From Aestuariivivens insulae (GTDB lineage: Bacteria; Bacteroidota; Bacteroidia; Flavobacteriales; Flavobacteriaceae): DNA of 64,000 nt. Below the pieces are notes generated by a model that saw nothing but the letters and a program-made list of their open reading frames with translations, did not search any database and was not told the DNA's origin. Location: assembly GCF_022662195.1 (NCBI RefSeq), contig NZ_JAKMCS010000012.1, forward strand, positions 1 through 64,000, written 5' to 3'. Both the position numbers and the translations under genes were made by a program. Every line of letters starts with the position of its first letter. The first letter of the stretch is position 1. Below, piece after piece: positions 30,201 to 38,247 of the stretch.

Positions 30201-30618
30201 GGCACACATAGATATCCAAAATGCCATCGTTATTTATATCGACCATAGTCGTGCCTGTGGTCCAGCTTGGAGAATCCCATACACCAGCTGCTTTTGTAAT
30301 ATCCTTAAACTTAAAACCTCCAAGGTTTAAATAGAGTTTGTTAGGGGTTACATTACCTGTAAAAAACACATCGGGCAAGCCATCTTTGTTCACATCGCCA
30401 ACCGAAACACCGCCTCCATTATAATAGTACTCATAGGTCATACTATTCATTTCCGCACTCTCTGGTATGGTGTTTTTAAAACCCATCCCCATAGCATTTC
30501 CTTTTAGTACAGAAAACAATGGCTCGTTTGCGACAGCCTTAACGGTATTATTAACCGTAGCCTTATCGTTGTTACAGGCCATAAATAAACTTATTATCAG
30601 GAGTACTCTAAACTTCAT
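27250..30618 (-). CDS. FG-GAP / VCBS repeat lipoprotein with ASPIC-UnbV domain (CRTAC1-like)
   Basis: A 1122-residue lipoprotein (signal 'VLLIISLFMAC') with many calcium-binding propeller repeats of the D-x-D-x-DG-x-x-D type: 'GDVNKDGLPDVFF', 'VDINNDGILDIYV', 'FDFDKDGDLDMFL' and further copies to the C-terminus. An ASPIC/UnbV domain lies in the middle (about 500-610: 'SLKGSENNSSGIGAQVRVYNE', 'HFGFKGSKSIDSLEITWP'). Proteins of this type are often encoded beside SusCD in marine Bacteroidota and are thought to be surface-exposed binding or adhesion factors; no enzyme activity is established. In human CRTAC1 the same domain pair is an extracellular-matrix protein of cartilage. It starts 147 bases after susD, beyond an attenuator-like hairpin. 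Confidence 0.88.
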   Translation of the reverse strand: MKFRVLLIISLFMACNNDKATVNNTVKAVANEPLFSVLKGNAMGMGFKNTIPESAEMNSMTYEYYYNGGGVSVGDVNKDGLPDVFFTGNVTPNKLYLNLGGFKFKDITKAAGVWDSPSWTTGTTMVDINNDGILDIYVCRSGKLPEAQRANLFFVSKGLSTQNIPIYEESATKLGLADTGYGTQALFFDFDKDGDLDMFLLNHNVNVKPFFNIEKIKRTRDPNVGDKLFRNDNGIFVDVSEKAGIISNELGYGLGVSAGDLNQDGWPDLYVANDYSEHDFLYINQQDGTFKEETKSSFGHQSNYAMGTDIADINNDGLMDIAVLDMVSEDNYGKKTSMSSMNEELFFAHVKNGFHYQYMHNTLQLNRGNLHFSEIGQYSGMSNTDWSWAPLFLDIDLDGIQDLFVTNGLKRDFRNNDFRNYKKKAIAEAEKQANVNKKALIESLVNLTPQKQLVNYVYKGHNNLKFENKVSEWGIAVKSFSNGLAYGDFDNDGDLDLVVNNVDEEPFIYKNNSVDQHLGNYLTLSLKGSENNSSGIGAQVRVYNERTFQTKEMYTTRGYQSSVEPIIHFGFKGSKSIDSLEITWPDDKKQTLYNVATNQKLVLDCKNAISKPSKIKDIADNYLFSTDSANSLGLDFQHKENEFNDFEREVLIPHRMSRLGPHASVGDINNDGLNDIYVGGAQGQAGAVFMQTNESSFKRINQPALVNDKQYEDMGSLLFDVDADGDNDLYVVSGGNEFVNGHKLYTDRLYINNNGIYNKSVKIDGSSQSGSQVKAFDFDGDGDLDVLSVGRQFPGRYPSPTTSKLFLNEHGVLKDATLELAPDLVNIGMITDFSWTDYDTDGDIDIILVGEWTGVVFLENNNGVFKKDEGITGIEHTTGWWNAIAGSDFDGDGDIDYIIGNNGLNYKYKASIEAPFEVFANDFDNNGKFDIVLSYHEKGNLYPLRGRECSSQQMPSIKERFPTYHEFASANLSDVYGTDQLQNALHYSVYSFASVYVENKGNKSFEVRPLPISAQFSAVNAIEVFDFNDDGHLDVLLAGNNYQSEVETTRNDASMGTLLLGDGKGGFSNLDNTKTGLYLNGDLRDMKLITLGNGDKGLLSVYNNDKLRFHLLKTQKRKAPNL

Positions 30619-30704
30619 GTGATATGGAAAAACTATAGTCTCTTCTATTTAAACTGAATACACAAAAGGATGGACACCTCTTGTTGTGATTGTTCCCTAT
30701 TGCT

Positions 30705-30743
30705 TAAAAAAGAGGTAAACACTAAAATGATTTACCCCTTTTT
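30705..30743 (-). terminator. Attenuator-like hairpin between susD and the FG-GAP gene
   Basis: On the minus strand AAAAAGGGGTAAA and TTTACCTCTTTTTT pair around an 11-base loop and end in a T run, a good rho-independent terminator 22 bases after susD. Since the downstream genes lack another clear promoter, partial read-through would give much more SusCD than enzyme, as is usual for such operons. Confidence 0.65.
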
Positions 30744-30765
30744 AATAACAACTCAAAAAATTAAA

Positions 30766-32277
30766 TTAATATCCTGGGTTTTGCACTAGGTTTTCATTGA
30801 TATTCATCTCACTAAGCGGGATTGGGAAAATATCATGCTTGCCATCAACAAAGTTCTCCGCAAATGGTTTTGTGTGATCGGTTAATGTTTCGCTAATGGG
30901 TTCTGTATTGGCACTACCTTTCGCCCAACGGTATAAATCGAACCATCTTATGGTATATTCCATAGCCAACTCTACCGGTCGCTCATGGTGACGTATTTGA
31001 TCGCGTAATTGCTCTTTATTTAAGCCTGCCAAGGCCTTTGCTTTCGATCGTTGTCTTACTTCATTCACCAAATCTAAAGCTTCGGGTGTTTGGTTGTTTT
31101 CATTAAGTGCTTCGGCTTGCATTAACAATACGTCTGCATAGCGCATAAGGTTAATATTAATGCCGTTGTAGAAACTTAAATCGAAATCCTCTGTATACTT
31201 TTTAAAATAGATAGGGTGACTTAAATTGTCCTTAACTTCAGCATAACTCTTGTTAACGCCTTCATATCTATCACTCATTTCAGACATGGGGTCGTCAAAG
31301 AATATACTGGCATACACGCGATCACTAAAGCCATCGGTATCTGTTAAATCCTGTTGCATTTCAGAGAACAACCAATCGGATGGATAATATAATTCCCATC
31401 CGCCTAAAGCTCCAGGGGTAACCTCGAAATTAAATGGGTGTCTTTCATCATTTCCATTTGAACGGTCTGCGCTCCATTGGATTTCAAATACGCTTTCTGA
31501 ACTATTTTCCCCTTGACCGTTAAAATTATCGGCATAGTTTGGCAATAAGCTATACGCTCCACTTGAGATTACAGCTCCAAACTCTGAAATGGCCTGAGTA
31601 TATTTTTCCTGAAACAAATATGCTTTTCCTAAATAGGCTGTAGCGGTGTGCTTTGTCGCTCTACCTAAATCGGCTCCATCCCAACTAGCTGGCAACCCCG
31701 CCTTGGCATCTGCAAAGTCGGCTTCTATTTGTGCCCAAACTGCATCTGGTGTAGTTTGCGACACGAAGAAATCCTCTGGTGTTTTAGGCGTTGAGGTTAT
31801 TAAAGGAATATTTTCGAAAGCAATTAACAGATGAAAATTATATAATCCTCTTAAGAACTTTGCCTCTGCTATTATAGCGTTTTTTTCTGCTTCGCTCATA
31901 GACTCTATAGTAGGCACATTTTCAATAACCTGATTGGCATATGAAATTCCGGCATAATTAGATCTCCAAAAGCTGGAAAACGTAATATCATCGGTACCAT
32001 TGGTAAAGCTTGCCAAGGATTTACCATAATCGGTTGGCGCATTTAAAATATCATCGGCTTTCCAGGTCACAGCAATGTACATCTGTTCGAAAAATGTCCA
32101 TTTAGAACCATCGTAAGCTTGTAAGGCTGAGTAAGCAGCAACAATCCCTTTTCTGGCATCATCTGCATTTTGCCAAAACGATTCTTCTGTTAATTCCTGT
32201 ACGTTTTTCTGTTCCAAAAAGTCATTACACGACCATAAGGTTAGTGTAAGACTAAGTAATAATATAAGCTTTTTCAT
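30766..32277 (-). CDS. susD: SusD/RagB-family nutrient-binding lipoprotein
   Basis: A 503-residue lipoprotein (signal 'KKLILLLSLTLTLWSC') with the SusD fold. The N-terminal 'DFLEQKNVQELTEESFWQNADDARKGIVAAYSALQ' and 'AEAKFLRGLYNFHLLIAFENIPLIT' are typical, as is the C-terminal 'RYADVLLMQAEALNE..TPEALDLVNEVRQRS' through 'FPIPLSEMNIN..LVQNPGY'. It forms the lid over the SusC channel and captures the ligand at the outer membrane. It lies 12 bases downstream of susC. The ligand cannot be told from sequence; SusD proteins bind glycans, glycopeptides and, for RagB, peptides. Confidence 0.95.
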   Translation of the reverse strand: MKKLILLLSLTLTLWSCNDFLEQKNVQELTEESFWQNADDARKGIVAAYSALQAYDGSKWTFFEQMYIAVTWKADDILNAPTDYGKSLASFTNGTDDITFSSFWRSNYAGISYANQVIENVPTIESMSEAEKNAIIAEAKFLRGLYNFHLLIAFENIPLITSTPKTPEDFFVSQTTPDAVWAQIEADFADAKAGLPASWDGADLGRATKHTATAYLGKAYLFQEKYTQAISEFGAVISSGAYSLLPNYADNFNGQGENSSESVFEIQWSADRSNGNDERHPFNFEVTPGALGGWELYYPSDWLFSEMQQDLTDTDGFSDRVYASIFFDDPMSEMSDRYEGVNKSYAEVKDNLSHPIYFKKYTEDFDLSFYNGININLMRYADVLLMQAEALNENNQTPEALDLVNEVRQRSKAKALAGLNKEQLRDQIRHHERPVELAMEYTIRWFDLYRWAKGSANTEPISETLTDHTKPFAENFVDGKHDIFPIPLSEMNINENLVQNPGY

Positions 32278-32289
32278 TTAAATTCTTTT

Positions 32290-35200
32290 TTAAAAATTAA
32301 GTTGTAATCCCAATAAAATGTTTCTTGAAAGCGGATATAATCCTCTATCTACACCTCTAGCAAATGTTGTATAGTTTGATACGCCAGGATCGAAACCTGT
32401 ATATTTTGTAAACGTTGCTAAGTTTTCGGCACTTACATAAACTCTCGCATTAGAAAGCCCTAATTCTTCTGTATCTATGGTATATCCCAACTGGATATTC
32501 TTAATTCTTAAATACGATCCATCTTCTAGGAAATAATTAGAAGGTCTTATATTTTCATTTGGATCTAATGAAGAAACTCTAGGCACACTGGTATTTGTAT
32601 TGGAAGGTGTCCAGGCATTCAAGAAATCGGAAGAGAAATTTTTTCGGTCTCCCATTCTTCTATATAGAAGCACTTTCGTTCCATTATAAATATCGTTCCC
32701 TTGAGATCCTTGCATGAATAATGTGAAATCGAAATTCTTATAGTCTGCTTTAAAGGTTATACCATACTCTAAATCTGGTAAACCGCTACCAAAATATCTT
32801 CTATCATCATCATTCAACTCTCCATCACCATTTATATCTACAAATCTTAAATCTCCAGGCACTGCATTGGGCTGTACACCATGTGTATTAATTTCGTCTT
32901 GATTTTGGAAAATCCCATTGGTTTCAAATAAATAGAATCCGCCAATCTCCCTTCCAACTTCGGTTCTTGTTGTTGGGTGCGTATCGAAAATGGTAAACCC
33001 ATCGGTAAACGACTCATCTTGGAATCCTAACTTGGTGACTTTATTTTTACTGGATGATGCATTTACCGTTACACTATAACTAAAGTCACTACTAGAATTT
33101 TTATAGCTCAATGACACATCCCACCCCTTATTCTCTAAGGTTCCTGCATTGGTAACTGGAGGAATGGTAATACCTGTAGTTGCAGGTACAGGTACACCAA
33201 CAAGCATATCGGTGGTTTTGGTTATAAAATAATCGAATGTGGCACTTACCTTATTATTAAACATCCCTAGCTCCAAACCAAAGTTTGCAGTTCTAGATTC
33301 TTCCCATTTAATATCTTCGGCCGAAAGGGAACGGCTAATGGTCCCTACATTAACAAATTGCGATTCGCCTCCTCCAAAAGGATAGTTAATGGCATTATTG
33401 TTACTTGACAGTCTTGATAAGTATAAAAAGTTACCTATATTTTGATTACCAACGGTTCCCAAACTGAAACGTGGCTTTAGGTTACTGATAAAAGGCACAT
33501 CAAAAAAGTCTTCTTCAGTAACTCGCCATCCTAATGAAAAGGAAGCAAATGTGGCATATCTGTTTTTAGGCCCAAATCTAGAAGACCCATCACGACGAAC
33601 ACTTGCATTCACCAAATACTTTTCTTTGTAGTCGTAGCTTAACTGCCCAAAGAAAGACTCTAAAGAATTAGTAACGTTAGATCCATAAGAATTGGCATCA
33701 CCAATTCCCGCCCCTAAAGCCAATAGATTATTGGAAGGGAAATTGTTGTTTGAACCTCCTGTTGATCTATATTCCTCTTTTTCATAAGATATACCAGCCA
33801 GTACTTTTACATTATGGTCGTTATTAAAGGTCTTGGTATATTCTAAGGTATTGTTCCATACGGTTCCCGTAAACCTAGACCTTAATTCACCAATATCAGC
33901 TTGGTCATTGACTTCCTGTGGCCCAAACTGATAGGTTGGTGCATGGTAAAAATAAAAGTCATTGGAAATATTAATTCCTATTCGGGTTAAAAACTTTAAT
34001 CCGTCCAAGAGCTCAATTTCACCAAATACATTACCTTGAATATGGTCTATCTCTGTTTGATCGGTAACAAGCTGGGTAATCCCAACCACATTACCAGATC
34101 CTACTACTGGATCGGCATAACCATCGATGGTATTGGGATCGTAAACGGCATTATGCGGTAATGATGACAACATGGATAGTATTGGTGAAAACCCAGAGTT
34201 TCCTCTACTTCCCGATTCATCTTCACCGATTAGATTACGCGTAGAACGTGCATAAGCAATCGACTGGCCTACTCTAATTTTATCACTTAAATTAAAGTCG
34301 GTATTAATTCTGAAGTTATAGCGCTCAAAATCTGAAGCTATTATCGTTCCCTTGCTATCAAAATACCCTAAAGACATACTATATCTGGCCTTATCTGAAC
34401 CTCCAGAAATCCCTAAGTCGTATTTTTGCTCGAATCCAGTTCTAAAAAATTCATCTTGCCAGTTAGTATCTGCTACCCCAGTTAATGAAGTATAGGCCAA
34501 TGGTGCCTCACCATCATTGGCATGGGCTGCATTACTTATTTGATTGTTTTGCGCTGTGTTTAAAACGCCCATACGCTCTGGTATGGTGCTAACTCCTAAA
34601 TAAGAATTGAAAGTTACTTTTAAAGCACCTTCCTTACCTCTTTTTGTGGTTACAATAACAACCCCGTTAGAAGCTCGGGCCCCATAAATTGTTGCTGAAG
34701 ACGCATCCTTAAGTACGTTTATAGCTTCTATGTCTGCGGGGTTAATGGTTGAAATATCCCCTGGAATACCATCTATAACATAAAGCGGATCGTTATCGCC
34801 TATAGTGGCCAATCCACGTACCCGAATTACAGGTGCACTACCTGGAGCACCAGAACCTGGGGTGGCAATAACCCCTGCTACTTGCCCTTGAAGTAAATTA
34901 GCAACGTTAGCTCCTGGCAACTTTTTAATATCTTCTACATTAACCGATGAAACGGCTCCTGTAATGTCTTTTCTATTTTGTGTAGTATAACCTACCACAA
35001 CAACTTCAGACAGTGCTTCTAAATCTTCGGTGAGATTTATATTAATTTCTGACTCGCTTCCTACTGCTACTTCTTTAGTTTCATATCCAATGTAACTAAA
35101 TACCAATGTAGCGTCTTGACTTACCTTTATGGAGTAGTTTCCATCAAAATCGGTTACAGCCCCATTGGATGTTCCTTTTTCTGATACGTTGACGCCCATC

Positions 35201-35328
35201 ATCAACTCACCACTAGTTGCATCTTTCACTGTTCCAGAAACCACCTTCTCCTGAGCGAAAAGGCAACCTGCTGACACTAGAAATAATGCTAAGGCTAAAA
35301 AATGGTTTTTAAAGTTAGTTTGTTTCAT
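32290..35328 (-). CDS. susC: SusC/RagA-family TonB-dependent outer-membrane transporter
   Basis: A 1012-residue protein with a signal peptide ('HFLALALFLVSAGCLFAQ'), an N-terminal carboxypeptidase-D regulatory-like domain (about 28-105, 'VVSGTVKDATSGELMMGVNV'), a plug domain ('LSEVVVVGYTTQNRKDITGAVSSV', 'GANVANLLQGQVAGV', 'IRVRGLATIGDNDPLYVIDG') and a beta-barrel ending in a terminal aromatic ('LLGLQLNF'). It imports oligomeric ligand with SusD, powered by TonB. It is the first gene of the nine-gene operon. There is no adjacent hybrid two-component or SusR-like regulator and no N-terminal STN domain, so it is not obviously sigma/anti-sigma controlled. Confidence 0.95.
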   Translation of the reverse strand: MKQTNFKNHFLALALFLVSAGCLFAQEKVVSGTVKDATSGELMMGVNVSEKGTSNGAVTDFDGNYSIKVSQDATLVFSYIGYETKEVAVGSESEININLTEDLEALSEVVVVGYTTQNRKDITGAVSSVNVEDIKKLPGANVANLLQGQVAGVIATPGSGAPGSAPVIRVRGLATIGDNDPLYVIDGIPGDISTINPADIEAINVLKDASSATIYGARASNGVVIVTTKRGKEGALKVTFNSYLGVSTIPERMGVLNTAQNNQISNAAHANDGEAPLAYTSLTGVADTNWQDEFFRTGFEQKYDLGISGGSDKARYSMSLGYFDSKGTIIASDFERYNFRINTDFNLSDKIRVGQSIAYARSTRNLIGEDESGSRGNSGFSPILSMLSSLPHNAVYDPNTIDGYADPVVGSGNVVGITQLVTDQTEIDHIQGNVFGEIELLDGLKFLTRIGINISNDFYFYHAPTYQFGPQEVNDQADIGELRSRFTGTVWNNTLEYTKTFNNDHNVKVLAGISYEKEEYRSTGGSNNNFPSNNLLALGAGIGDANSYGSNVTNSLESFFGQLSYDYKEKYLVNASVRRDGSSRFGPKNRYATFASFSLGWRVTEEDFFDVPFISNLKPRFSLGTVGNQNIGNFLYLSRLSSNNNAINYPFGGGESQFVNVGTISRSLSAEDIKWEESRTANFGLELGMFNNKVSATFDYFITKTTDMLVGVPVPATTGITIPPVTNAGTLENKGWDVSLSYKNSSSDFSYSVTVNASSSKNKVTKLGFQDESFTDGFTIFDTHPTTRTEVGREIGGFYLFETNGIFQNQDEINTHGVQPNAVPGDLRFVDINGDGELNDDDRRYFGSGLPDLEYGITFKADYKNFDFTLFMQGSQGNDIYNGTKVLLYRRMGDRKNFSSDFLNAWTPSNTNTSVPRVSSLDPNENIRPSNYFLEDGSYLRIKNIQLGYTIDTEELGLSNARVYVSAENLATFTKYTGFDPGVSNYTTFARGVDRGLYPLSRNILLGLQLNF

Positions 35329-35396
35329 AAAATGTTGAGATTATAAATTGTTTTGACCAAAATTGATAAAAATTACTTCCAGAGCATAGAAAAACA

Positions 35397-35414
35397 CCTT
35401 TACACAACCTTTAC
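35397..35414 (-). promoter_or_regulatory. Direct-repeat motif upstream of susC, shared with the fusion gene
   Basis: CCTTTACACAACCTTTAC matches the motif at 13077-13094 in 17 of 18 positions. Relative to susC it reads as GTAAAGG twice with an 11-bp period, 69-86 bases before the ATG. No textbook -7 box is seen; TCAATTTTG near 35361-35369 (complement) is the nearest. The rest of 35329-35853 (525 bases) shows no gene. It has a short palindrome CGATATttgATATCG (35819-35833) before cysQ and a lone TACATTTG at 35655. Confidence 0.5.
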
Positions 35415-35853
35415 AGCTTTATAAATACTTACTTGTTAACTACATGAAGAACTATAAAAGCTACCCTTTTAGGCGAATACCGAAAAGCCCAAACCCCTTA
35501 TCATTAAAGACGACAAGGACAGTTAAGCATGATGCTTCCGCTTAGTATAATTGAAACAAACTAACTTAACTAACTATGTGAGAGATATAATAAGCCTTTA
35601 TGGCTACAAGAGAAAAGAATTTACAAATTAAGGACTATATAAAGAACATTTATTTACATTTGAATTGAACCATAATTGTCTAATTGATACCTATTAAATT
35701 TAAGTTTCCAAAAAACCATTTTAATAATAAGCTGAAAAATAGAAATCATTGCATCTTGACTTTTTACGGCAATCGGGATAAAAACAATTAATTTAAAAAC
35801 CCTTAACTTGAGGTATAACGATATTTGATATCGGCACCAAATAGAATTTACAA

Positions 35854-36660
35854 ATGGATACACCCGCATCATACTTAAATATGGCTATAAAGGCCTCCTT
35901 AAAGGCTGGAGAAGAAATCCTGAAAATTTATAACCGCGATTTTTCCGTAGCATATAAAGACGATAAATCGCCATTAACGGAAGCCGATTTAATTTCCAAT
36001 AGTATTATTAAAGCTGAGTTACGGCATACTAGTATTCCTATTATAAGTGAAGAAAGTAAACAGGATTCTTACGCATTGAGAAAAACATGGAGCCAATGTT
36101 GGATTGTAGATCCTATTGACGGCACAAAGGAATTTATAAAGAAGAATGGGGAATTTACTGTGAATATTGCACTAGTAGAGAAAGGCATAACCCAATTGGG
36201 TATAATTTATGTGCCTGTTAGCAAGGAACTCTATTATACCGATCCCAAAAAATCCAGAGCATACAAAACTATTGTTTCTGATGTCAATGGGCCTTTAAAC
36301 AGCTTTTTGTTCAGTGACAAGGATCTTATAAAACCCTCTATGGAGCAAGGAGAAACAATAAGAGTTGTTGGAAGCCGATCCCATATGAACCAAGACACAT
36401 TAAATTATGTTAAGAGCTTGGAAAAGATTGGTAAACAAGTTGAAATAGTATCAAAGGGAAGTTCATTAAAATTTTGCTTGGTCGCAGAAGGAAAGGCCGA
36501 TATTTACCCTAGGTTTGCGCCTACCATGGAATGGGATACAGCTGCGGGCCAGGCCATATGTGAGGCCGTTGGACTTAAGGTTATCGATCAACAAACCCTT
36601 AATCCCATACAATACAATAAAGAAAACCTAACTAACAATTACTTTTTAGTTTCCCAATAA
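35854..36660 (+). CDS. cysQ: 3'(2'),5'-bisphosphate nucleotidase (PAP phosphatase)
   Basis: A 268-residue inositol-monophosphatase-fold enzyme. Metal-site motifs are 'DDKSPLTEADLISNS', 'IISEES', 'WIVDPIDGTKEFIKKNGEFTVNIALVE' and 'TMEWDTAAGQAICEA'; the 'DPIDGTKEF' form is typical of CysQ. It hydrolyses 3'-phosphoadenosine 5'-phosphate, the by-product of PAPS-using sulfotransferases, to AMP. It leads a three-gene operon with a DUF2061 membrane protein and cysC, divergent from susC. A start at 35881 (MAIKASLK) is also possible because the first nine residues are not conserved-looking. Confidence 0.92.
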   Translation: MDTPASYLNMAIKASLKAGEEILKIYNRDFSVAYKDDKSPLTEADLISNSIIKAELRHTSIPIISEESKQDSYALRKTWSQCWIVDPIDGTKEFIKKNGEFTVNIALVEKGITQLGIIYVPVSKELYYTDPKKSRAYKTIVSDVNGPLNSFLFSDKDLIKPSMEQGETIRVVGSRSHMNQDTLNYVKSLEKIGKQVEIVSKGSSLKFCLVAEGKADIYPRFAPTMEWDTAAGQAICEAVGLKVIDQQTLNPIQYNKENLTNNYFLVSQ

Positions 36661-36666
36661 TACCTG

Positions 36667-37083
36667 ATGCAAAACAGCATATATAAAAGACATATAGCCA
36701 AAACAATAACCTGGAGAATTGTAGGTACTATAGATACCATTTTACTATCTTGGATGATTTCGGGCAATTCATTAACTGGCCTAAAAATAGGAGGACTGGA
36801 ACTAATAACAAAAATGATTTTGTATTATTGTCATGAGCAAGTATGGTATAAAGCAAATGTCACCAAAAGCCAAAAAAGACATTTTTTAAAGACCATAACC
36901 TGGAGAATCATAGGAACATTAGACACCATGCTATTAGCATGGATTATAACAGGAAATCCATTAACAGGGTTTAGTATTGGCATTGCCGAAGTGCTTACAA
37001 AAATGGTTTTGTATTATTTGCACGAACGTACCTGGTATAAAATAGATTTTGGTTTAGAAAAGAGAAGAAGGTCAAAACAATGA
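36667..37083 (+). CDS. DUF2061 membrane protein, tandem-duplicated
   Basis: 138 residues made of two copies of the DUF2061 unit: 'RHIAKTITWRIVGTIDTILLSW' (about 8-29) and 'RHFLKTITWRIIGTLDTMLLAW' (about 75-96). Each is followed by a second hydrophobic stretch and a closing 'YY.HE..WYK'. Each unit should span the membrane twice. The domain is repeatedly found between PAPS and sulfate genes but has no known activity. The stop codon overlaps the cysC start (ATGA, 37080-37083), indicating coupled translation. A sulfate-handling or scaffolding role is inference. Confidence 0.85.
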   Translation: MQNSIYKRHIAKTITWRIVGTIDTILLSWMISGNSLTGLKIGGLELITKMILYYCHEQVWYKANVTKSQKRHFLKTITWRIIGTLDTMLLAWIITGNPLTGFSIGIAEVLTKMVLYYLHERTWYKIDFGLEKRRRSKQ

Positions 37084-37697
37084 CAAAAAACATCAGAAAT
37101 CAGCAATACAAAATTAGCAGGGAAGAACGCCAAAAATTAAACGGGCATCATTCGTTTTTGGTTTTCTTTACTGGTCTGTCGGGAGCAGGGAAATCCACTT
37201 TGGCCAATGCATTGGAAGAAAAACTGCATGGAATGAAAATCCATACCTATGTTTTGGACGGCGACAATATAAGGCGGGGCATTAATAAAAATTTAGGGTT
37301 TTCTCCTGAAGACCGATCTGAAAACAATAGAATTATAGGTGAAATATCCAATCTGTTTATAGACGCAGGTATATTGGTTTTAGCCGCTTTTGTGGCGCCC
37401 TATAAAAAGGACAGGGATTTCATTAAGGAAACAGTGGGTGAAGACCATTTTATTGAAGTTTTTGTTAACACCAGTTTGGAAGAATGCGAAAGAAGGGACA
37501 CTAAAGGGTTATACCAAAAAGCTCGAATTGGGAAAATTAAAAACCTAACCGGCATTTCGGCTCCTTATGAAATACCTGAAAACCCAAACATTGAAGTGTC
37601 CCATTTAAACACCATTGATGAATCTGTAGAGATTATTTTCCAATATATTAAAGATAAATTGGATTTAAAATTAACTCATCCCGATAAAACACTTTGA
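37080..37697 (+). CDS. cysC: Adenylylsulfate kinase
   Basis: A 205-residue P-loop kinase: Walker A 'FTGLSGAGKSTLANALE' (about 30-46), 'LDGDNIRRGINKNLGFSPEDRSENNRI', 'VAPYKKDRDF' and 'FVNTSLEECERRDTKGLYQKARIGKIKNLTGISAPYE', all standard for APS kinase. It phosphorylates adenylylsulfate to PAPS. ATP sulfurylase (CysDN or Sat) and PAPS reductase are not in the window. The pairing with a PAP phosphatase and nearby sulfotransferase fits supply of PAPS for sulfation rather than cysteine synthesis. It is the last gene of the operon before a terminator. Confidence 0.95.
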   Translation: MTKNIRNQQYKISREERQKLNGHHSFLVFFTGLSGAGKSTLANALEEKLHGMKIHTYVLDGDNIRRGINKNLGFSPEDRSENNRIIGEISNLFIDAGILVLAAFVAPYKKDRDFIKETVGEDHFIEVFVNTSLEECERRDTKGLYQKARIGKIKNLTGISAPYEIPENPNIEVSHLNTIDESVEIIFQYIKDKLDLKLTHPDKTL

Positions 37698-37782
37698 GGT
37701 AAATCCTTTTTTAGCGGAATATCGCCTCCTGTTTCCTGCGAATAGATGCTTTTATTTCATATCAAATAAAATGCATAAAAAC

Positions 37783-37822
37783 AAAAAACACTGAAAATCA
37801 TACGATTAACAGTGTTTTATTC
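37783..37822. terminator. Bidirectional terminator between cysC and tRNA-Pro
   Basis: AAAACACTG (37785-37793) and CAGTGTTTT (37810-37818) pair around a 16-base loop, with A-rich sequence before and T-rich sequence after. It can end the cysC transcript rightward and the tRNA transcript leftward. Confidence 0.65.
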
Positions 37823-37841
37823 CTAGTTGATACTAGGTTCG

Positions 37842-37916
37842 TCGGGGTGGCAGGATTCGAACCTGCGACCTCCTGCTCCCAAAGCAGGCGCGATGACCGG
37901 GCTACGCTACACCCCG
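37842..37916 (-). tRNA. tRNA-Pro (anticodon TGG)
   Basis: On the minus strand the acceptor CGGGGTG pairs with CACCCCG, the anticodon stem-loop CCTGCTTTGGGAGCAGG presents TGG, and the T arm contains GGTTCGAATCC. The discriminator is A and CCA is not encoded. A fragment resembling its 5' end, GGGGCTACACCCCGG, recurs about 45 bases away near 37960-37975. Confidence 0.95.
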
Positions 37917-38068
37917 AAAAATGTAAACTTCGTTGTGTAGTTTACCCCGAGCGAAGTCGAGGGGCTACACCCCGGACTGAGTGTTAAGAAAATGTCCTAT
38001 GAACATTTCTAGCGAAAGGACCAGCCGGCGGGAAGGCCTTTTAATCGCTTTACTCAAGTCTTTAAATG

Positions 38069-38152
38069 CGGAGAGACGGGGATTCGAACCCCGGCAACAC
38101 TTACGCGTTGACAGATTAGCAATCTGCTCCATTACCACTCTGGCACCTCTCC
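38069..38152 (-). tRNA. tRNA-Ser (anticodon GCT)
   Basis: On the minus strand the acceptor GGAGAGG pairs with TCTCTCC (one G-U), discriminator G. The anticodon loop TTGCTAA gives GCT, a long variable arm (GTCAACGCGTAAGTGTTGC) follows as expected for serine, and the T arm holds GGTTCGAATCC. CCA is not encoded. It is probably co-transcribed with tRNA-Pro, 152 bases downstream. Confidence 0.95.
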
Positions 38153-38247
38153 TATATTATATTAAGAACCTACGCAATAAAATTGCGGTTGCAAATGTAA
38201 TTTATATGAACATAGAACGCAACTATTTTTTTACTTTTTTAAACATT

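Noticed and set aside
37930-37980. Second, partial tRNA-Pro gene
   Set aside because: GGGGCTACACCCCGG resembles the tRNA 5' end but the remaining arms are absent; part of it is the CGAGCGAAGTCGAGG intergenic repeat.
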